Positions 42,115 through 51,508 are shown, numbered from the stretch's first letter. The stretch is DNA of 64,000 nt from JACVRN01 sp036403815 (GCA_036403815.1 DASWQH010000012.1:1-64000); one strand, 5' to 3'. A program made the numbers and translations. Notes: a model not told the origin generated them from the sequence alone.

Positions 42115-43512
42115 ATGGATTTCAACTTGGACACCGGAAGTTTTATCACAGAAACGGTTGCGCGGGATGATTTCGACGCGCCTGTCTTCTCTCAAACTGA
42201 GCGAAGCGAGACGGTTGCTCTGGAGGATAGAGAAGAGGCGCGAGCGCTCGGGCTATGGCTGCGCGCTTTGCTGAGCTTCTTCAAAGCTCGCAATCATCCT
42301 TTCAGCGAGACGGAACAGACAGAGGCTGCAACGCGTGACTGGGCAAATGAGTTGCGGATTGCGCGCCGTTGTTTGCTGTACAGCGCGCAGCTTGCCCTTA
42401 GTCTGAGCAAGCCGCAGATTGCAGGCGAAGGCTCTACGGTTCTCACTGGCACAGGCGAGCTGAGCTTGCCGGATACGCTTGTGCCTGCCGACGCAGCGCA
42501 GGCATCCGTCTCGAACGATTCGACGTTTGCGCTCGCCGAGACGTTGACGACCCTTTGCGCTATGTGTGAAGCGATGATGGAGTCGCGCTGGGTTAGCTTT
42601 CACGCCTATGCTCACTTCGGCAAGTTGCTGTCGCGCGAATTGGAACGCGTGAGCGTTGCGCGGCGACTCATGCTGGCGGCGGATTATTACGCCGCAGCCG
42701 GTTTGCAAGCGCCGCTCGTGACCATCGTACGCAACGCTATCGCGCCAGCCGCGCAGGGCGCAGACCTGCTCGCTGTCTTTTCGAGCCTCGCCCGTATGAT
42801 TCAAAGGCTGCGCTTCATAGAAGGCGTGCTGCGCCGCGACCAGCCGCTTAAATTTCTGCTTCCCATCTTTACACTCCTGCATGAAGAGGGGCGCTCTCTC
42901 GTTGAGTTCATAGAGACGCGTGCGATGCGAGCAGAAGGTCTGGACGAGGCTGTCTTCGATAATCTGGATGGGACGAACTATGCCGTCTCTATGGAACTGC
43001 GTAAAGTTTTCGCGCATGAGCTTGTGGGCTTAAGCTCACTGCGACAGCCGACCGCTATCTATGCGAAGGTTGAGAATGCTTATGGCCTCCTGCGTGATTG
43101 TTTCCAGCAATCGACGGTAGCCCTTGCTCAAATCTTCGACCCATCGCTCGAAGGCGCGCAGCTCTTCGATACTTTTCAGACCAAGCTTCAACAATCGCTC
43201 GCCCTGCGAAGGGATTTATGGACGCTGCTGCTACTGGTGCGTCGTGCAGAGCGTGAGCGCGACCAGCGTCCAGTCGCTCCGCTGCTTGAACGGCTTGCGG
43301 AATTCCGTGAGGGCAGCCTGCGTTATCTGATGTACAAGGATTGGGAAGCGTGCGAGCGTTTTATGGAAGAGGTCGGCGCAGCGCGCGGAGCCGTAGAGCT
43401 TGCGCCCGTGCTTCATCGCTTCGGCGCATATATGGAGACGCTGCACGGCCAGGTGAACATGCGCGCCGTCCTTGCGAATCATCCTTTCGATTATCCTGAA
43501 TTGGAAGCTTAA
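42115..43512 (+). CDS. all-helical cytosolic protein, unknown function
   Basis: About 465 residues from ATG 42115 (TTG at 42097 also possible). Dense, alpha-helical, no signal peptide: ALGLWLRALLSFFKARNHPF, YAHFGKLLSRELERVSVARR, FLLPIFTLLHEEGRSLVEFI. No motif recognised. 23 bp before the FAD oxidase gene, same strand, probably co-transcribed. Confidence 0.65.
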   Translation: MDFNLDTGSFITETVARDDFDAPVFSQTERSETVALEDREEARALGLWLRALLSFFKARNHPFSETEQTEAATRDWANELRIARRCLLYSAQLALSLSKPQIAGEGSTVLTGTGELSLPDTLVPADAAQASVSNDSTFALAETLTTLCAMCEAMMESRWVSFHAYAHFGKLLSRELERVSVARRLMLAADYYAAAGLQAPLVTIVRNAIAPAAQGADLLAVFSSLARMIQRLRFIEGVLRRDQPLKFLLPIFTLLHEEGRSLVEFIETRAMRAEGLDEAVFDNLDGTNYAVSMELRKVFAHELVGLSSLRQPTAIYAKVENAYGLLRDCFQQSTVALAQIFDPSLEGAQLFDTFQTKLQQSLALRRDLWTLLLLVRRAERERDQRPVAPLLERLAEFREGSLRYLMYKDWEACERFMEEVGAARGAVELAPVLHRFGAYMETLHGQVNMRAVLANHPFDYPELEA

Positions 43513-43535
43513 GGTTAAGCGAGTTATTCAAGGCC

Positions 43536-45044
43536 GTGCTGACGAAAACAAACTCTGACGAGATTCAATCCTTTATCACCGATGCCAGTAATCTTCAGGG
43601 CGGTTACGCGACGCGCGTCATGTTCCCAGAATCGGCGCAGGATGCAGCCGAAATTTTACGCGAAGCGTCCGTAGAAAAGACGCCGGTCACGGTTTCAGGC
43701 GCAGGCACAGGCATCGTCGGCGGGCGCGTACCCTTTGGCGGGATCATCGTTGCGACCGATAGGCTCAATCGAATTAAGGAAATCAGGCAGGAGGAAAAAG
43801 GTGGCCGCGCCGTTGCCGAAACAGGCGTCATGCTCGCGGAGTTCCAGCGCGCTGTAGAAGCGCGCGGACTGCTTTATCCGCCTGACCCTACCGAGCGCAG
43901 TTGTTATCTGGGCGGAAGCGTGGCGACGAACGCGTCGGGCGCACGCACTTTCAAATACGGCGCGACCAGAAACTACATAAGCCGCCTTAAAATCGCTCTC
44001 GCTACAGGTGACGTGCTGGACATCGCGCGCGGTGAAATCCATGCGAACACAGAAGGCAATCTAATCATTCCGCTATCAAGCGGTCATAAGATTGAGGCGC
44101 GCCTTCCATCTTACAGTATGCCGCAGACGCGCAAACACGCATCCGGTTATTACGTCGCCGCAGGGATGGATGCGATTGATCTCTTCATCGGCAGCGAAGG
44201 CACGCTCGGCATCATCACGGAGGTAGAAGCGTTGCTTCTTCCCATTCCCGAAAATGTACTGAGCGGCGTGGCCTTTTTCAAAGCGGAAGACGAGCTGCTG
44301 GCATTCGTCAGCGAAGCGCGCGCGCTTTCTCTCAGGACGCGCGCGGGGGACAAAGAGGCGGGCGGAGTTGATGCGCGTGCGCTCGAATACTTTGACGACG
44401 AGTCGCTACGCTTCCTACGCGCCAGGTACAATCTGGTGCCGGACGAGGCTTTGGGCGGCGCAATCTTCTTCGAGCAGGAGACAACTTCCGCGACTGAAGA
44501 CGAGTTGATGTCCGTCTGGCTTCAGCTTCTTGAGCGGCATCACGCTCTGGTGGATGATTCGTGGTTTGCGGTTGACGAAAAAGATCGCGTTCGTCTCAGA
44601 GAGTTTCGTCACCAACTGCCGGTGCTCGTCAACGAATGGCTCGCGCATCAAGGCCAGCGCAAAGTTTCTACGGACATGGCCGTGCCGGATGAAGAGTTTG
44701 CAGGGATACTGCGTTTTTACAAAGAGACCTTGCGCGCAAGCCGATTGCAGTACGTCATCTTCGGGCACATAGGAGACAATCACGTACACGTCAACATCAT
44801 GCCGCGTGACGACCTGGAAGCCACTGCGGCGCGCGAAATCTATCTACAGTTTGTAGAGCGGGCAATCAAAAGCGGCGGCACCATCTCCGCCGAGCACGGC
44901 ATAGGTAAGCTCAAGCGCGATTACCTGCGCCTGCTCTACACGGAAGAGAACCTGCGCGAGATGGCCGCCCTCAAAAAAGCATTCGACCCCGCAGGCATCC
45001 TCGGTCGCGGCAATATCTTTTCGGAAGAATACTTAAAGCCGTGA
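43536..45044 (+). CDS. FAD-binding oxidase/dehydrogenase (GlcD/D-lactate type)
   Basis: 502 residues from GTG 43536. FAD_binding_4 (PCMH) domain with TVSGAGTGIVGGRVPFGGII, PPDPTERSCYLGGSVATNAS and DLFIGSEGTLGIITEVEALL; a C-terminal FAD-oxidase domain with the GHIGDNHVHVNIMP and SAEHGIGKLKRDYL motifs (metal/substrate histidines). This is the architecture of GlcD/D-lactate and D-2-hydroxyacid dehydrogenases. Substrate not fixed. No GlcE/GlcF neighbours. A heptad hairpin begins at its stop codon. Confidence 0.9.
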   Translation: MLTKTNSDEIQSFITDASNLQGGYATRVMFPESAQDAAEILREASVEKTPVTVSGAGTGIVGGRVPFGGIIVATDRLNRIKEIRQEEKGGRAVAETGVMLAEFQRAVEARGLLYPPDPTERSCYLGGSVATNASGARTFKYGATRNYISRLKIALATGDVLDIARGEIHANTEGNLIIPLSSGHKIEARLPSYSMPQTRKHASGYYVAAGMDAIDLFIGSEGTLGIITEVEALLLPIPENVLSGVAFFKAEDELLAFVSEARALSLRTRAGDKEAGGVDARALEYFDDESLRFLRARYNLVPDEALGGAIFFEQETTSATEDELMSVWLQLLERHHALVDDSWFAVDEKDRVRLREFRHQLPVLVNEWLAHQGQRKVSTDMAVPDEEFAGILRFYKETLRASRLQYVIFGHIGDNHVHVNIMPRDDLEATAAREIYLQFVERAIKSGGTISAEHGIGKLKRDYLRLLYTEENLREMAALKKAFDPAGILGRGNIFSEEYLKP

Positions 45045-45117
45045 CGGGTAACAGGTGACAGGTGACAAGAGAATACCTTGTCTTTTCCTGTCACCTGTCA
45101 CCCGTCACCTGTCACCC
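45043..45117. repeat. Heptad hairpin (CAGGTGA type) against the aroC start
   Basis: ACAGGTGACAGGTGACA pairs with TGTCACCTGTCACC, with a further CCGTCACCTGTCACC repeat. The 7-base unit is CAGGTGA. It fills the whole gap between the oxidase stop and the aroC ATG at 45122, leaving no Shine-Dalgarno. Confidence 0.9.
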
Positions 45118-45121
45118 AATA

Positions 45122-46291
45122 ATGTTTCGCTTCACCACCGCCGGAGAGTCGCATGGGCGAGCGCTCGTCGCTATCGTCGAGGGCTTGCCTGCGGGTGTGC
45201 CGGTTGAGGTGTTGGAGATTAACAGGGAACTGAAGCGGCGGCAGCAGGGCTACGGGCGCGGTGGGAGGATGAAGATAGAGCAGGATGCGGTGCAGGTTTT
45301 GAGCGGCGTGCGGCATGGGCTTACGCTTGGCTCGCCCGTCGCTTTGATGATTGAGAACAAGGACTGGGCTAACTGGACGGAGGTGATGGCAGCGGAAGCG
45401 GTTTCTATCGCGCCGGAAAAATCTCGCCGCCTTAAGCGCCCGCGCCCCGGCCATGCAGACCTCGCGGGCGGTCAAAAATTCGGCGCGCGTGATTTGAGAA
45501 ATATTCTGGAGCGAGCGAGTGCGCGCGAGACTGCGGCACGCGTGGCTTCAGGTGCGCTCGCCAAACAGCTTCTCAAATGTTTCGAGATTAAGATACTGAG
45601 CCACGTCATACAACTCGGCGGCATCCCGGAAAAGCCTCTGGAATTAACTTGGGAAGAGATTGCGGCCATCCCCGAAGACTCTGCGCTTCGCTGCGCCGAC
45701 CGTGAAGCCGAAGGGCGCATGATTGCGTTGATTGACGAAGCTCGTCATGCTGGCGACACGCTCGGCGGCATCTTTGAAGCGGTCGCGCGCGGTGTTGTTC
45801 CCGGCTTAGGCTCTCACACCTCTTGGAGCGAGAAGCTGGACGGGCGCGTTGCGCAGGCCGTGATGTCCATTCCTGCTGTGAAGGCTGTCTCTATCGGCGC
45901 TGGGCTTGAAGCAAGCGGTCAACTCGGCTCTGAGGTTCACGACGAAATCACTTATGAGCACGGCGCGCAAAAGTTCATGCGCCCGACTAATCGCGCAGGC
46001 GGGCTTGAAGGCGGGATTACGAACGGCGAAGAGTTGCGTGTGCGCGGATTCCTCAAGCCCATCTCGACCCTACGCAAGGCGCTCCGCTCGGTTGATATAG
46101 ATACCAAGCAGGAGGAGTCTGCATCCTTCGAGCGCTCGGACATCACAGCGGTTCCCGCGGCTGGCGTCATCAGCGAGGCGATGCTTGCGCTCATGCTCGC
46201 GCAAGCGATGCGCGAAAAGTTCGGCGGCGATTCATTAGACGAGATGCGCCGCAACTTCGACGGCTACTGCGAACAGCTACGCGATTATTAA
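45122..46291 (+). CDS. aroC: chorismate synthase
   Basis: 389 residues from ATG 45122 (MFRFTTAGESHGRALVAIVE, the family's own start; the longer frame is the hairpin read as protein). Motifs: RRQQGYGRGGRMKIEQD, GSPVALMIENKDW, RPRPGHADLAGGQKF (signature 1), RASARETAARVASGALAKQL (signature 2) and NRAGGLEGGITNGEE (signature 3). It makes chorismate from EPSP with FMNH2, the last shikimate step. No other aro gene in the window. The unusual 5' hairpin may influence its translation. Confidence 0.96.
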   Translation: MFRFTTAGESHGRALVAIVEGLPAGVPVEVLEINRELKRRQQGYGRGGRMKIEQDAVQVLSGVRHGLTLGSPVALMIENKDWANWTEVMAAEAVSIAPEKSRRLKRPRPGHADLAGGQKFGARDLRNILERASARETAARVASGALAKQLLKCFEIKILSHVIQLGGIPEKPLELTWEEIAAIPEDSALRCADREAEGRMIALIDEARHAGDTLGGIFEAVARGVVPGLGSHTSWSEKLDGRVAQAVMSIPAVKAVSIGAGLEASGQLGSEVHDEITYEHGAQKFMRPTNRAGGLEGGITNGEELRVRGFLKPISTLRKALRSVDIDTKQEESASFERSDITAVPAAGVISEAMLALMLAQAMREKFGGDSLDEMRRNFDGYCEQLRDY

Positions 46292-46356
46292 ATCTACTTC
46301 GGCGAAAGCAATCATGAAAGGAAAGGCATAGAGGCGTCTGGCTGAAAGGGTTATTT

Positions 46357-46617
46357 AACGTGAGGCGCTAGATAAGCAGACTATCTTCTTAGCCCTTGAA
46401 AGGGGCGGAAGAATGTAGCCCACGGCGTGAGCCGTGGGGATAACATGCCAGCAAATATGAGAAGCCCCTGAAAGGGGCGAAAGATTATCAAGACTGGACT
46501 TCTTTCGCCCCTACCGGGGCTTCTAACTTTTATCGCTGCTCAATTCCCACGGCTTGCACATTCTTCCGCCCCCTGACGGGGGCTATCATTCTTCCTTCTT
46601 ATATCGCGCCTCACGTG
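46357..46617. repeat. Family A nested palindromic element, copy 3, with outer TIR-like arms
   Basis: Inner modules as in copies 1-2 (46391..46584): AGCCCTTGAAAGGGGCGG, CCCACGGCGTGAGCCGTGGG, inverted GCCCCTGAAAGGGGC pair around GATTATCAAGACTGGACTTC (one GGGGC is GCCCCTACCGGGGC), and the outer GCCCCCTGACGGGGGC. The right-hand CCCACGG module is truncated. Outermost arms AACGTGAGGCGC / GCGCCTCACGT. It fills the gap 46292..46621. Confidence 0.9.
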
Positions 46618-46621
46618 GTTG

Positions 46622-47437
46622 TTAGACCGCCGGTAATATGTCTGGACGATACTTGCTCCAGAGTGAAAATCCGGGCGGGGCAATCAGCTTGAAATGCTCC
46701 CATGTACCCGGCTCTGCGTTGGTGTCGGTGCCAATCTCTTCCAACAGTTTGAGGATGATGAAGCCGTTCTCGATTAGACCGTTGACGAGCGTGCCGAGCG
46801 TGTGACGAAACTCCTTTGGCCCTTCTATCAAACGGTGGTTTCCTTCTTCGTCCCAGACGTGCCAGCGAGTGTCCGGGGGCACGACTTCCGCGCCGTCCAC
46901 GTAAGGGTATCTTAAAGGGTAGCTTTCGCCGTTCCAGTCTCGTTCGTCAATGCCTATGAAATACGGGCTGGGGCAATCCAGCAGATACAGCCCGCCGCTA
47001 CGTAGCACGCGTGCCACTTCGCTGAAGACTGTGCGAACTTCCGGGATGAATTTGATTGAGTGTGGCTGCCACACCACATCGAATGTGTCATCATTAAAGC
47101 TTGACAGGTCGCGCATGTCGCCCTGTAGAGCGTTGATTGAGAGTCCGTAGTGACGGGCTGCCTCCGCGTCTCGCTGCAACTGTGTCTCCGAAAGATCATA
47201 GACGGTCACGTTCGCTCCCAGCAGACCAAAGGCCGCAGACTGTTGACCGCCGCCGCTTGCCAGACACAGCACATTTTTACCCTCGACGCTCCCCATCAGA
47301 CCGTGCGGGTCTAGCATTTGTCTGGCCGATGCTTCGTCCAGATTGAGTGCCGGGCGGGAGAAGACTATCCGCGCACGCGCCAAATCTTCCCACCTCTTTT
47401 TGTTGTATCTTCCTATCTCATCCATAGCGTCACTCAC
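46622..47437 (-). CDS. class I SAM-dependent methyltransferase
   Basis: 271 residues. Motif I NVLCLASGGGQQSAAFGLLG, acidic loop VTVYDLS, DTFDVVWQPHSIKFIPEVRT and RSGGLYLLDCPSPYFIG match the Methyltransf_11/25-type domains. Substrate unknown; the VLCLASGGGQQ motif I variant is seen in several uncharacterised methyltransferases. It lies in a minus-strand cluster with a small membrane protein and a deleted methyltransferase. Confidence 0.8.
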   Translation of the reverse strand: MSDAMDEIGRYNKKRWEDLARARIVFSRPALNLDEASARQMLDPHGLMGSVEGKNVLCLASGGGQQSAAFGLLGANVTVYDLSETQLQRDAEAARHYGLSINALQGDMRDLSSFNDDTFDVVWQPHSIKFIPEVRTVFSEVARVLRSGGLYLLDCPSPYFIGIDERDWNGESYPLRYPYVDGAEVVPPDTRWHVWDEEGNHRLIEGPKEFRHTLGTLVNGLIENGFIILKLLEEIGTDTNAEPGTWEHFKLIAPPGFSLWSKYRPDILPAV

Positions 47438-47450
47438 AGGAGCTTCTTAC

Positions 47451-47699
47451 TTAACTGTCGCTCGTCTTCCCGGATTCTTTTTCCTCTGCTCCTTTGGAAG
47501 TTAGCACTGCGTAAAAGGGGCCGACGAGTGCCAGCACGCCGAGCGTGACGACGGCAATCCCCCAGAAGGTTGAGCCTTTAATGATTGTAAGGATGCCCGC
47601 GATGATCGTCAGCAAGGGGATAGCCGAACACAAGACAAGAATTAAACATCCCCAGAAAGAGAGAGTGAAAACGTCCGACCATCCTATCTTGTTAGACAT
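47451..47699 (-). CDS. small membrane protein, unknown function
   Basis: 82 residues with two to three hydrophobic helices (WGCLILVLCSAIPLLTIIAG and FWGIAVVTLGVLALVGPFYA), and a hydrophilic tail. Its start overlaps the preceding remnant gene by 16 bp. No family assigned. Confidence 0.6.
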   Translation of the reverse strand: MSNKIGWSDVFTLSFWGCLILVLCSAIPLLTIIAGILTIIKGSTFWGIAVVTLGVLALVGPFYAVLTSKGAEEKESGKTSDS

Positions 47700-47944
47700 C
47701 TCAGCTTCCTACGCGCCCCATTGTCACAACTTTTTACCGACAATACATCTCGGCCAAATGAATCCAGCACTATCTTCGGCTCGAATCCTACATCAGCCAT
47801 CGATTCCTTCCAATCTCCCTGCCCGAACAGACCCCCGCCTGACCCAAGCTCAAGCAGAGTAGCAGGGGAGCGAGAGCAATTGTATATGAGAGTGTGGCTG
47901 AAGAAATCAGCTTCTTCCGGATAATCTAATGTTAGGCGCGACAT
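47684..47944 (-). pseudogene. internally deleted SAM methyltransferase
   Basis: 86 residues. N-terminal LDYPEEADFFSHTLIYNCSR and PATLLELGSGGG (motif I) are of a methyltransferase, but the next ~100 residues are missing: the sequence jumps to WKESMADVGFEPKIVLDSFG and RDVLSV, which resembles the C-terminal end of such enzymes. Then an unrelated tail. It lies directly beside a family B palindromic element. Confidence 0.65.
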
Positions 47945-48142
47945 AAAACAAGGAAAGCTCCGTAGGAGCCGGATGTTTATAGGTGGTGTGCGATAAGTTG
48001 AGCTAAGCTCCGTAGGAGCTTTATGTCATAGCGGCCAAACATGTCGCACCTCGCGGAGCTTAAGACTTGGTTGACACGGTGAGCTATAAACATCCGGCTC
48101 CTACGGAGCCAGGAACATTGACGATATTCTCTTCTCGCGCCT
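47934..48142. repeat. Nested palindromic element, GCTCCGTAGGAGC family (B, copy 2)
   Basis: Core 47956..48110: AGCTCCGTAGGAGCCGGATG, GAGCTAAGCTCCGTAGGAGC, ACCTCGCGGAGCTTAAGACT and the complement of the first module. Outer arms AGGCGCGA / TCGCGCCT. Compared with copy 1 (14739) the internal words are the same, mutated, and the ACATAAAACAAG flank is shared. It fills most of 47945..48267; no gene seen in the remainder. Confidence 0.88.
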
Positions 48143-48267
48143 CACGTTAATCTACAGGCGAAGAGAACAGAGGCCGCCACGAAGCAAGCTCCTTATAGAG
48201 CCGCATCGGAATGCCTTTTCACAAACACGTAGTTAATCTCTGTTTATGAGCGAGGTGATGGCGCTGG

Positions 48268-48873
48268 CTAATTTGCAGGGCGCTGCCAGACGGAGCCGTC
48301 ATCATACTCAATGCTCTGTATGACCACTTGCTCGGAGTACTGCTCACGCAGTTTCTTACCCGTTTGCTCGACATTGACGGTGCTTGCCGGAGGGGATGCG
48401 GAGCGCACGGTTACACTACCTGTCTTGCCGGGGCTGATATTTACTTTGCTTTCGATCAGGCGTCGCCCGACTTCCTGCTTCGTGCCCGCCTCAAAGAACA
48501 CGTATTCCCAGACGAGTTTGCGTATCTTGAGTGTGCCTGTGTTCATGAACCTGGCTTCGTAAACGTATTCGACCCAGAGAGGTTTGGAGATGCTTCTGCG
48601 CGAAGGGGTGCCGCGCGGCAGAGGCAGCGGGTCTTGCCCTCGACTGGCACGTATGGCGTTCTCTCTCTGGGTCGCACGCTGGGCGCGCTGTATATCCATT
48701 TCCTCCTGATTGATGCGCATGGGGTCTTCATCAAGTGCTGGATTTCTCTCAATCCTGCGCCAGCTCTGCTTAATCACGGCCACGCCCGGCGCACCTGAAG
48801 GATTCGAGATGGCTTGAGCCGCAGCGCTGCCAGCCAGCAAAAAGAGCAGAAGCAGCAGATTTAGAACTTTCAT
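48268..48873 (-). CDS. exported protein, unknown function
   Basis: 201 residues from ATG 48873 (GGAGG 7 bp upstream; the longer 48915 frame lacks it). Signal peptide LNLLLLLFLLAGSAAAQA. The mature part has PGVAVIKQSWRRIERNPALD, a long charged helix and a beta-rich end (EYVYEARFMNTGTLKIRKLV, VRSASPPASTVNVEQTGKKL). This looks like a small secreted Ig-like/FxLYD-type domain, but I do not assign a family. Confidence 0.65.
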   Translation of the reverse strand: MKVLNLLLLLFLLAGSAAAQAISNPSGAPGVAVIKQSWRRIERNPALDEDPMRINQEEMDIQRAQRATQRENAIRASRGQDPLPLPRGTPSRRSISKPLWVEYVYEARFMNTGTLKIRKLVWEYVFFEAGTKQEVGRRLIESKVNISPGKTGSVTVRSASPPASTVNVEQTGKKLREQYSEQVVIQSIEYDDGSVWQRPAN

Positions 48874-49158
48874 GGTAAGCCTCCATCTAAAACCCGTGTG
48901 CCCGCGGACGTTCATACAGGGGATTTTACTCCCGTTTGGTGATATTCAGGTAAGGAATTAGCTACATATCAAAAGAGGCGACTACAGGCTAAAAGGATGC
49001 CTGCGCACTCATGTGGATTTGGCAACGAAAAGGCACTCTCGTGCTTCAAATCCTGTCCACTGGCGTACGAGGCTCTATTTATCGTAGAATCGAGGCGTGA
49101 TGGACGCATCAGGCTCCGAAATGACGGCTTGAGAGAAAGCGTTTAAAGGAAGAAGAAG

Positions 49159-49674
49159 ATGGCTTTGTTGGAGATTGTGAAGTGGCCTGCGACCGTGCTT
49201 GAGACGCCGGGCGATGAGGTGACGGAGTTTGACGATAAGCTGAAGAAGCTCGTCAGCGATATGTTCGAGACGATGTATGAAGCGCCGGGCGTAGGTCTGG
49301 CCGCGCCGCAGGTCGGCGTCTCCAAGCGACTCTTTGTGATGGACTGTTCCGGTGGGCGCGATCCTGAGCAGCGCGTCGCGCTGATTAATCCTGAAATCCT
49401 TATGATTGAAGGCGAGCAGAGCGGCGAAGAAGGCTGCCTGTCGTTTCCAGGAATCTTCTTTCCGGTGAAGAGGAGCCTGAGAGCGGTCGTGCGAGCGCAG
49501 GACGTAAACGGTGAAGTTTTCGAGTTGGATGGAATGGAGCTTGAGGCGCGCTGCATGCTGCACGAGACGGATCACTGCGACGGCATAGTCTTCATAGACA
49601 AGACCACGCCCTTGAAGCGCGAAATGGCGAAGCGCAAGATCAAAAAGCTACAGAAAGCAGGGCAGTGGATTTAA
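49159..49674 (+). CDS. def: peptide deformylase
   Basis: 171 residues. Three PDF motifs: GVGLAAPQVGVSKRLFVMD (motif 1), EEGCLSFPGIFFPV (motif 2 with the zinc Cys) and HETDHCDGIVFID (motif 3 HExxH). Removes the N-formyl group from nascent proteins. It is followed by a long hairpin and pruA; fmt is 3 kb downstream, so the usual def-fmt pair is split by two genes. Confidence 0.96.
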   Translation: MALLEIVKWPATVLETPGDEVTEFDDKLKKLVSDMFETMYEAPGVGLAAPQVGVSKRLFVMDCSGGRDPEQRVALINPEILMIEGEQSGEEGCLSFPGIFFPVKRSLRAVVRAQDVNGEVFELDGMELEARCMLHETDHCDGIVFIDKTTPLKREMAKRKIKKLQKAGQWI

Positions 49675-49753
49675 GCTCCGGCGCGCGGAAGATTTTCATA
49701 GACGTGGCGGTCGTTACCCTTGCGAAGGGGAGCGACCGCTTCTGTTTTTGTGG

Positions 49754-49890
49754 TAAGCTATCGGCTAAAGCTATCAGCATTCAGCGAACAGCCATCAGCA
49801 TAAGAAAATTGGCTCAAGGCGCGAAACCTTCAACCAGTTTTATGCTGAAAGCTGACGGCTGATTGCTGATAGCTATTAGTCGATAGCTTA
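49754..49890. repeat. Long hairpin of CTATCAG-type heptads
   Basis: TAAGCTATCGGC, AAGCTATCAGCATTCAGC, CGAACAGCCATCAGCATAAG on the left match TTATGCTGAAAGCTGACG, GCTGATTGCTGATAGC, TATTAGTCGATAGCTTA on the right. The 7-base unit is CTATCAG/CATTCAG. The loop (~40 bp) includes CTCAAGGCGCGAAACC. A good GAGG site still precedes pruA. Confidence 0.88.
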
Positions 49891-49907
49891 AATTCTGAGG
49901 AGTATTT

Positions 49908-51500
49908 ATGGTGAGCGAATTTCGGAATGAGCCGTTTACGGATTTTTCTAAAGAAGAGAATGCGCAGGCGATGCGCGAGGCGATTGAGAAAGTCAGAGGC
50001 GAGCTTGGGCGCGATTACCCGCTTGTGATAGGCGGCGAGCGCGTCATGACCGGGCGAACACATGAGAGCCTCAACCCTGCAAATAAGACACAGGTCGTGG
50101 GGCGTTTTCAAAAGGCCACGGAAGAACTGGCGCGGCTCAGTGTTGAAACCGCCAACGAAAGGTTCGCAACGTGGCGCAAGGTTCCGGCGCATGAGCGTGC
50201 AGAGCTTCTATTCCGTGTCGCCACGCTGCTACGCCAGCGCAAGCATGAGATGTCTGCGTGGATGATTTTTGAAGTCGGCAAGAGTTGGGCAGAGGCAGAC
50301 GGCGACACGGCAGAGGCTATAGACTTCTGCGAGTTTTACGCGCGCGAGATGCTACGCTACGCGGGCGAGCAGCCTCTGGTGCATATTGAGGGCGAAGACA
50401 ATCATCTTGAATACATTCCGCTCGGCGTCGGCGTGGTGATTCCGCCCTGGAACTTTCCGCTCGCCATCATGGCCGGAATGACCGCCGCTTCAATCGTCAC
50501 GGGAAACACGGTCGTCCTCAAGCCCTCTTCGGATGCGCCGACCATCGCTTATAAATTCTTCGAGCTGCTGGAAGAGGCAGGGGTGCCTGCGGGCGTCGTC
50601 AACTTCACAACAGGTTCGGGCGCGGAAGTCGGCGATGTCGTGGTTGACCATCCGCTGACCCGCTACATAGCCTTCACCGGCTCGAAAGAGATTGGCCTGC
50701 GCATCAACGAGCGTGCGGCGAAAGTACAGAAGGGTCAAATCTGGATTAAGCGCGTCGTCGCGGAGATGGGCGGCAAAGACGCCATCGTCGTAGACCGTGA
50801 CACAGATTTGGACGATGCCGCGACGGGGGTCGTGCAATCTGCCTTCGGCTTTCAGGGACAGAAATGCTCTGCCTGCTCGCGCGCTATCATTCACACGGAT
50901 GTCTACGAGCCTATGCTCGAAAAAATCGCAGAGCGCACAGGCCGGATTAAGGTCGGAGAGCCTACAGACCCTGCGACTACCATGTCTGCGGTTATCAACC
51001 AGAAGGCTTTCAAGACTATTAACGAGTACATAGAGAAAGGTCAGGCGGACGGTGGACGCCTGCTTACAGGCGGAGGCTCGGACGGCGAGCAGGGCTTCTT
51101 CATAGAGCCAACCGTCATCGCCGATGTCAAACCCGGCGACCGTGTTGAGCAGGAAGAAATCTTCGGCCCTGTGCTGGCCGTGATTCGCGCGAAAGACTTT
51201 GACGACGCGTTACGGATTGCCAACGACACGGAATATGGATTGACGGGCGCTGTGTACACGAACGACCCCGCCAAGATAGAACGCGCGCTCAGAGGATTTC
51301 ACGTGGGCAATCTCTATATCAATCGCAAATGCACGGGCGCGCTCGTGGGCGTTCACCCTTTTGGCGGCTTCAATATGAGCGGCACGGATTCAAAGGCAGG
51401 CGGGCGCGATTATCTAGCCCTCTTCATGCAGGCCAAAGTCACTTCGGCGAAGACCATCGCCAGCCAGCAGACCAAAGCCGAAAAGCGCGCCGTGATTTAG
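49908..51500 (+). CDS. pruA: L-glutamate gamma-semialdehyde dehydrogenase
   Basis: 530 residues. Aldehyde dehydrogenase fold with NAD site VVIPPWNFPLAIMAGMTAA and FTGSKEIGLRI, catalytic Glu in VVAEMGGKDAIVV, catalytic Cys in FQGQKCSACSRAI, and EEIFGPVLAVIRAKDFDDAL. The long ~530 residue type with the SACSR context is that of RocA/PruA (1-pyrroline-5-carboxylate dehydrogenase), the second step of proline catabolism to glutamate. The proline dehydrogenase gene is not in the window. Confidence 0.93.
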   Translation: MVSEFRNEPFTDFSKEENAQAMREAIEKVRGELGRDYPLVIGGERVMTGRTHESLNPANKTQVVGRFQKATEELARLSVETANERFATWRKVPAHERAELLFRVATLLRQRKHEMSAWMIFEVGKSWAEADGDTAEAIDFCEFYAREMLRYAGEQPLVHIEGEDNHLEYIPLGVGVVIPPWNFPLAIMAGMTAASIVTGNTVVLKPSSDAPTIAYKFFELLEEAGVPAGVVNFTTGSGAEVGDVVVDHPLTRYIAFTGSKEIGLRINERAAKVQKGQIWIKRVVAEMGGKDAIVVDRDTDLDDAATGVVQSAFGFQGQKCSACSRAIIHTDVYEPMLEKIAERTGRIKVGEPTDPATTMSAVINQKAFKTINEYIEKGQADGGRLLTGGGSDGEQGFFIEPTVIADVKPGDRVEQEEIFGPVLAVIRAKDFDDALRIANDTEYGLTGAVYTNDPAKIERALRGFHVGNLYINRKCTGALVGVHPFGGFNMSGTDSKAGGRDYLALFMQAKVTSAKTIASQQTKAEKRAVI

Positions 51501-51508
51501 AACATACT

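Noticed and set aside
49754..49890. Possible CRISPR or riboswitch
   Set aside because: The units are 7 bp and arranged as an inverted hairpin with no spacers and no aptamer motif; assigned to the heptad hairpins.
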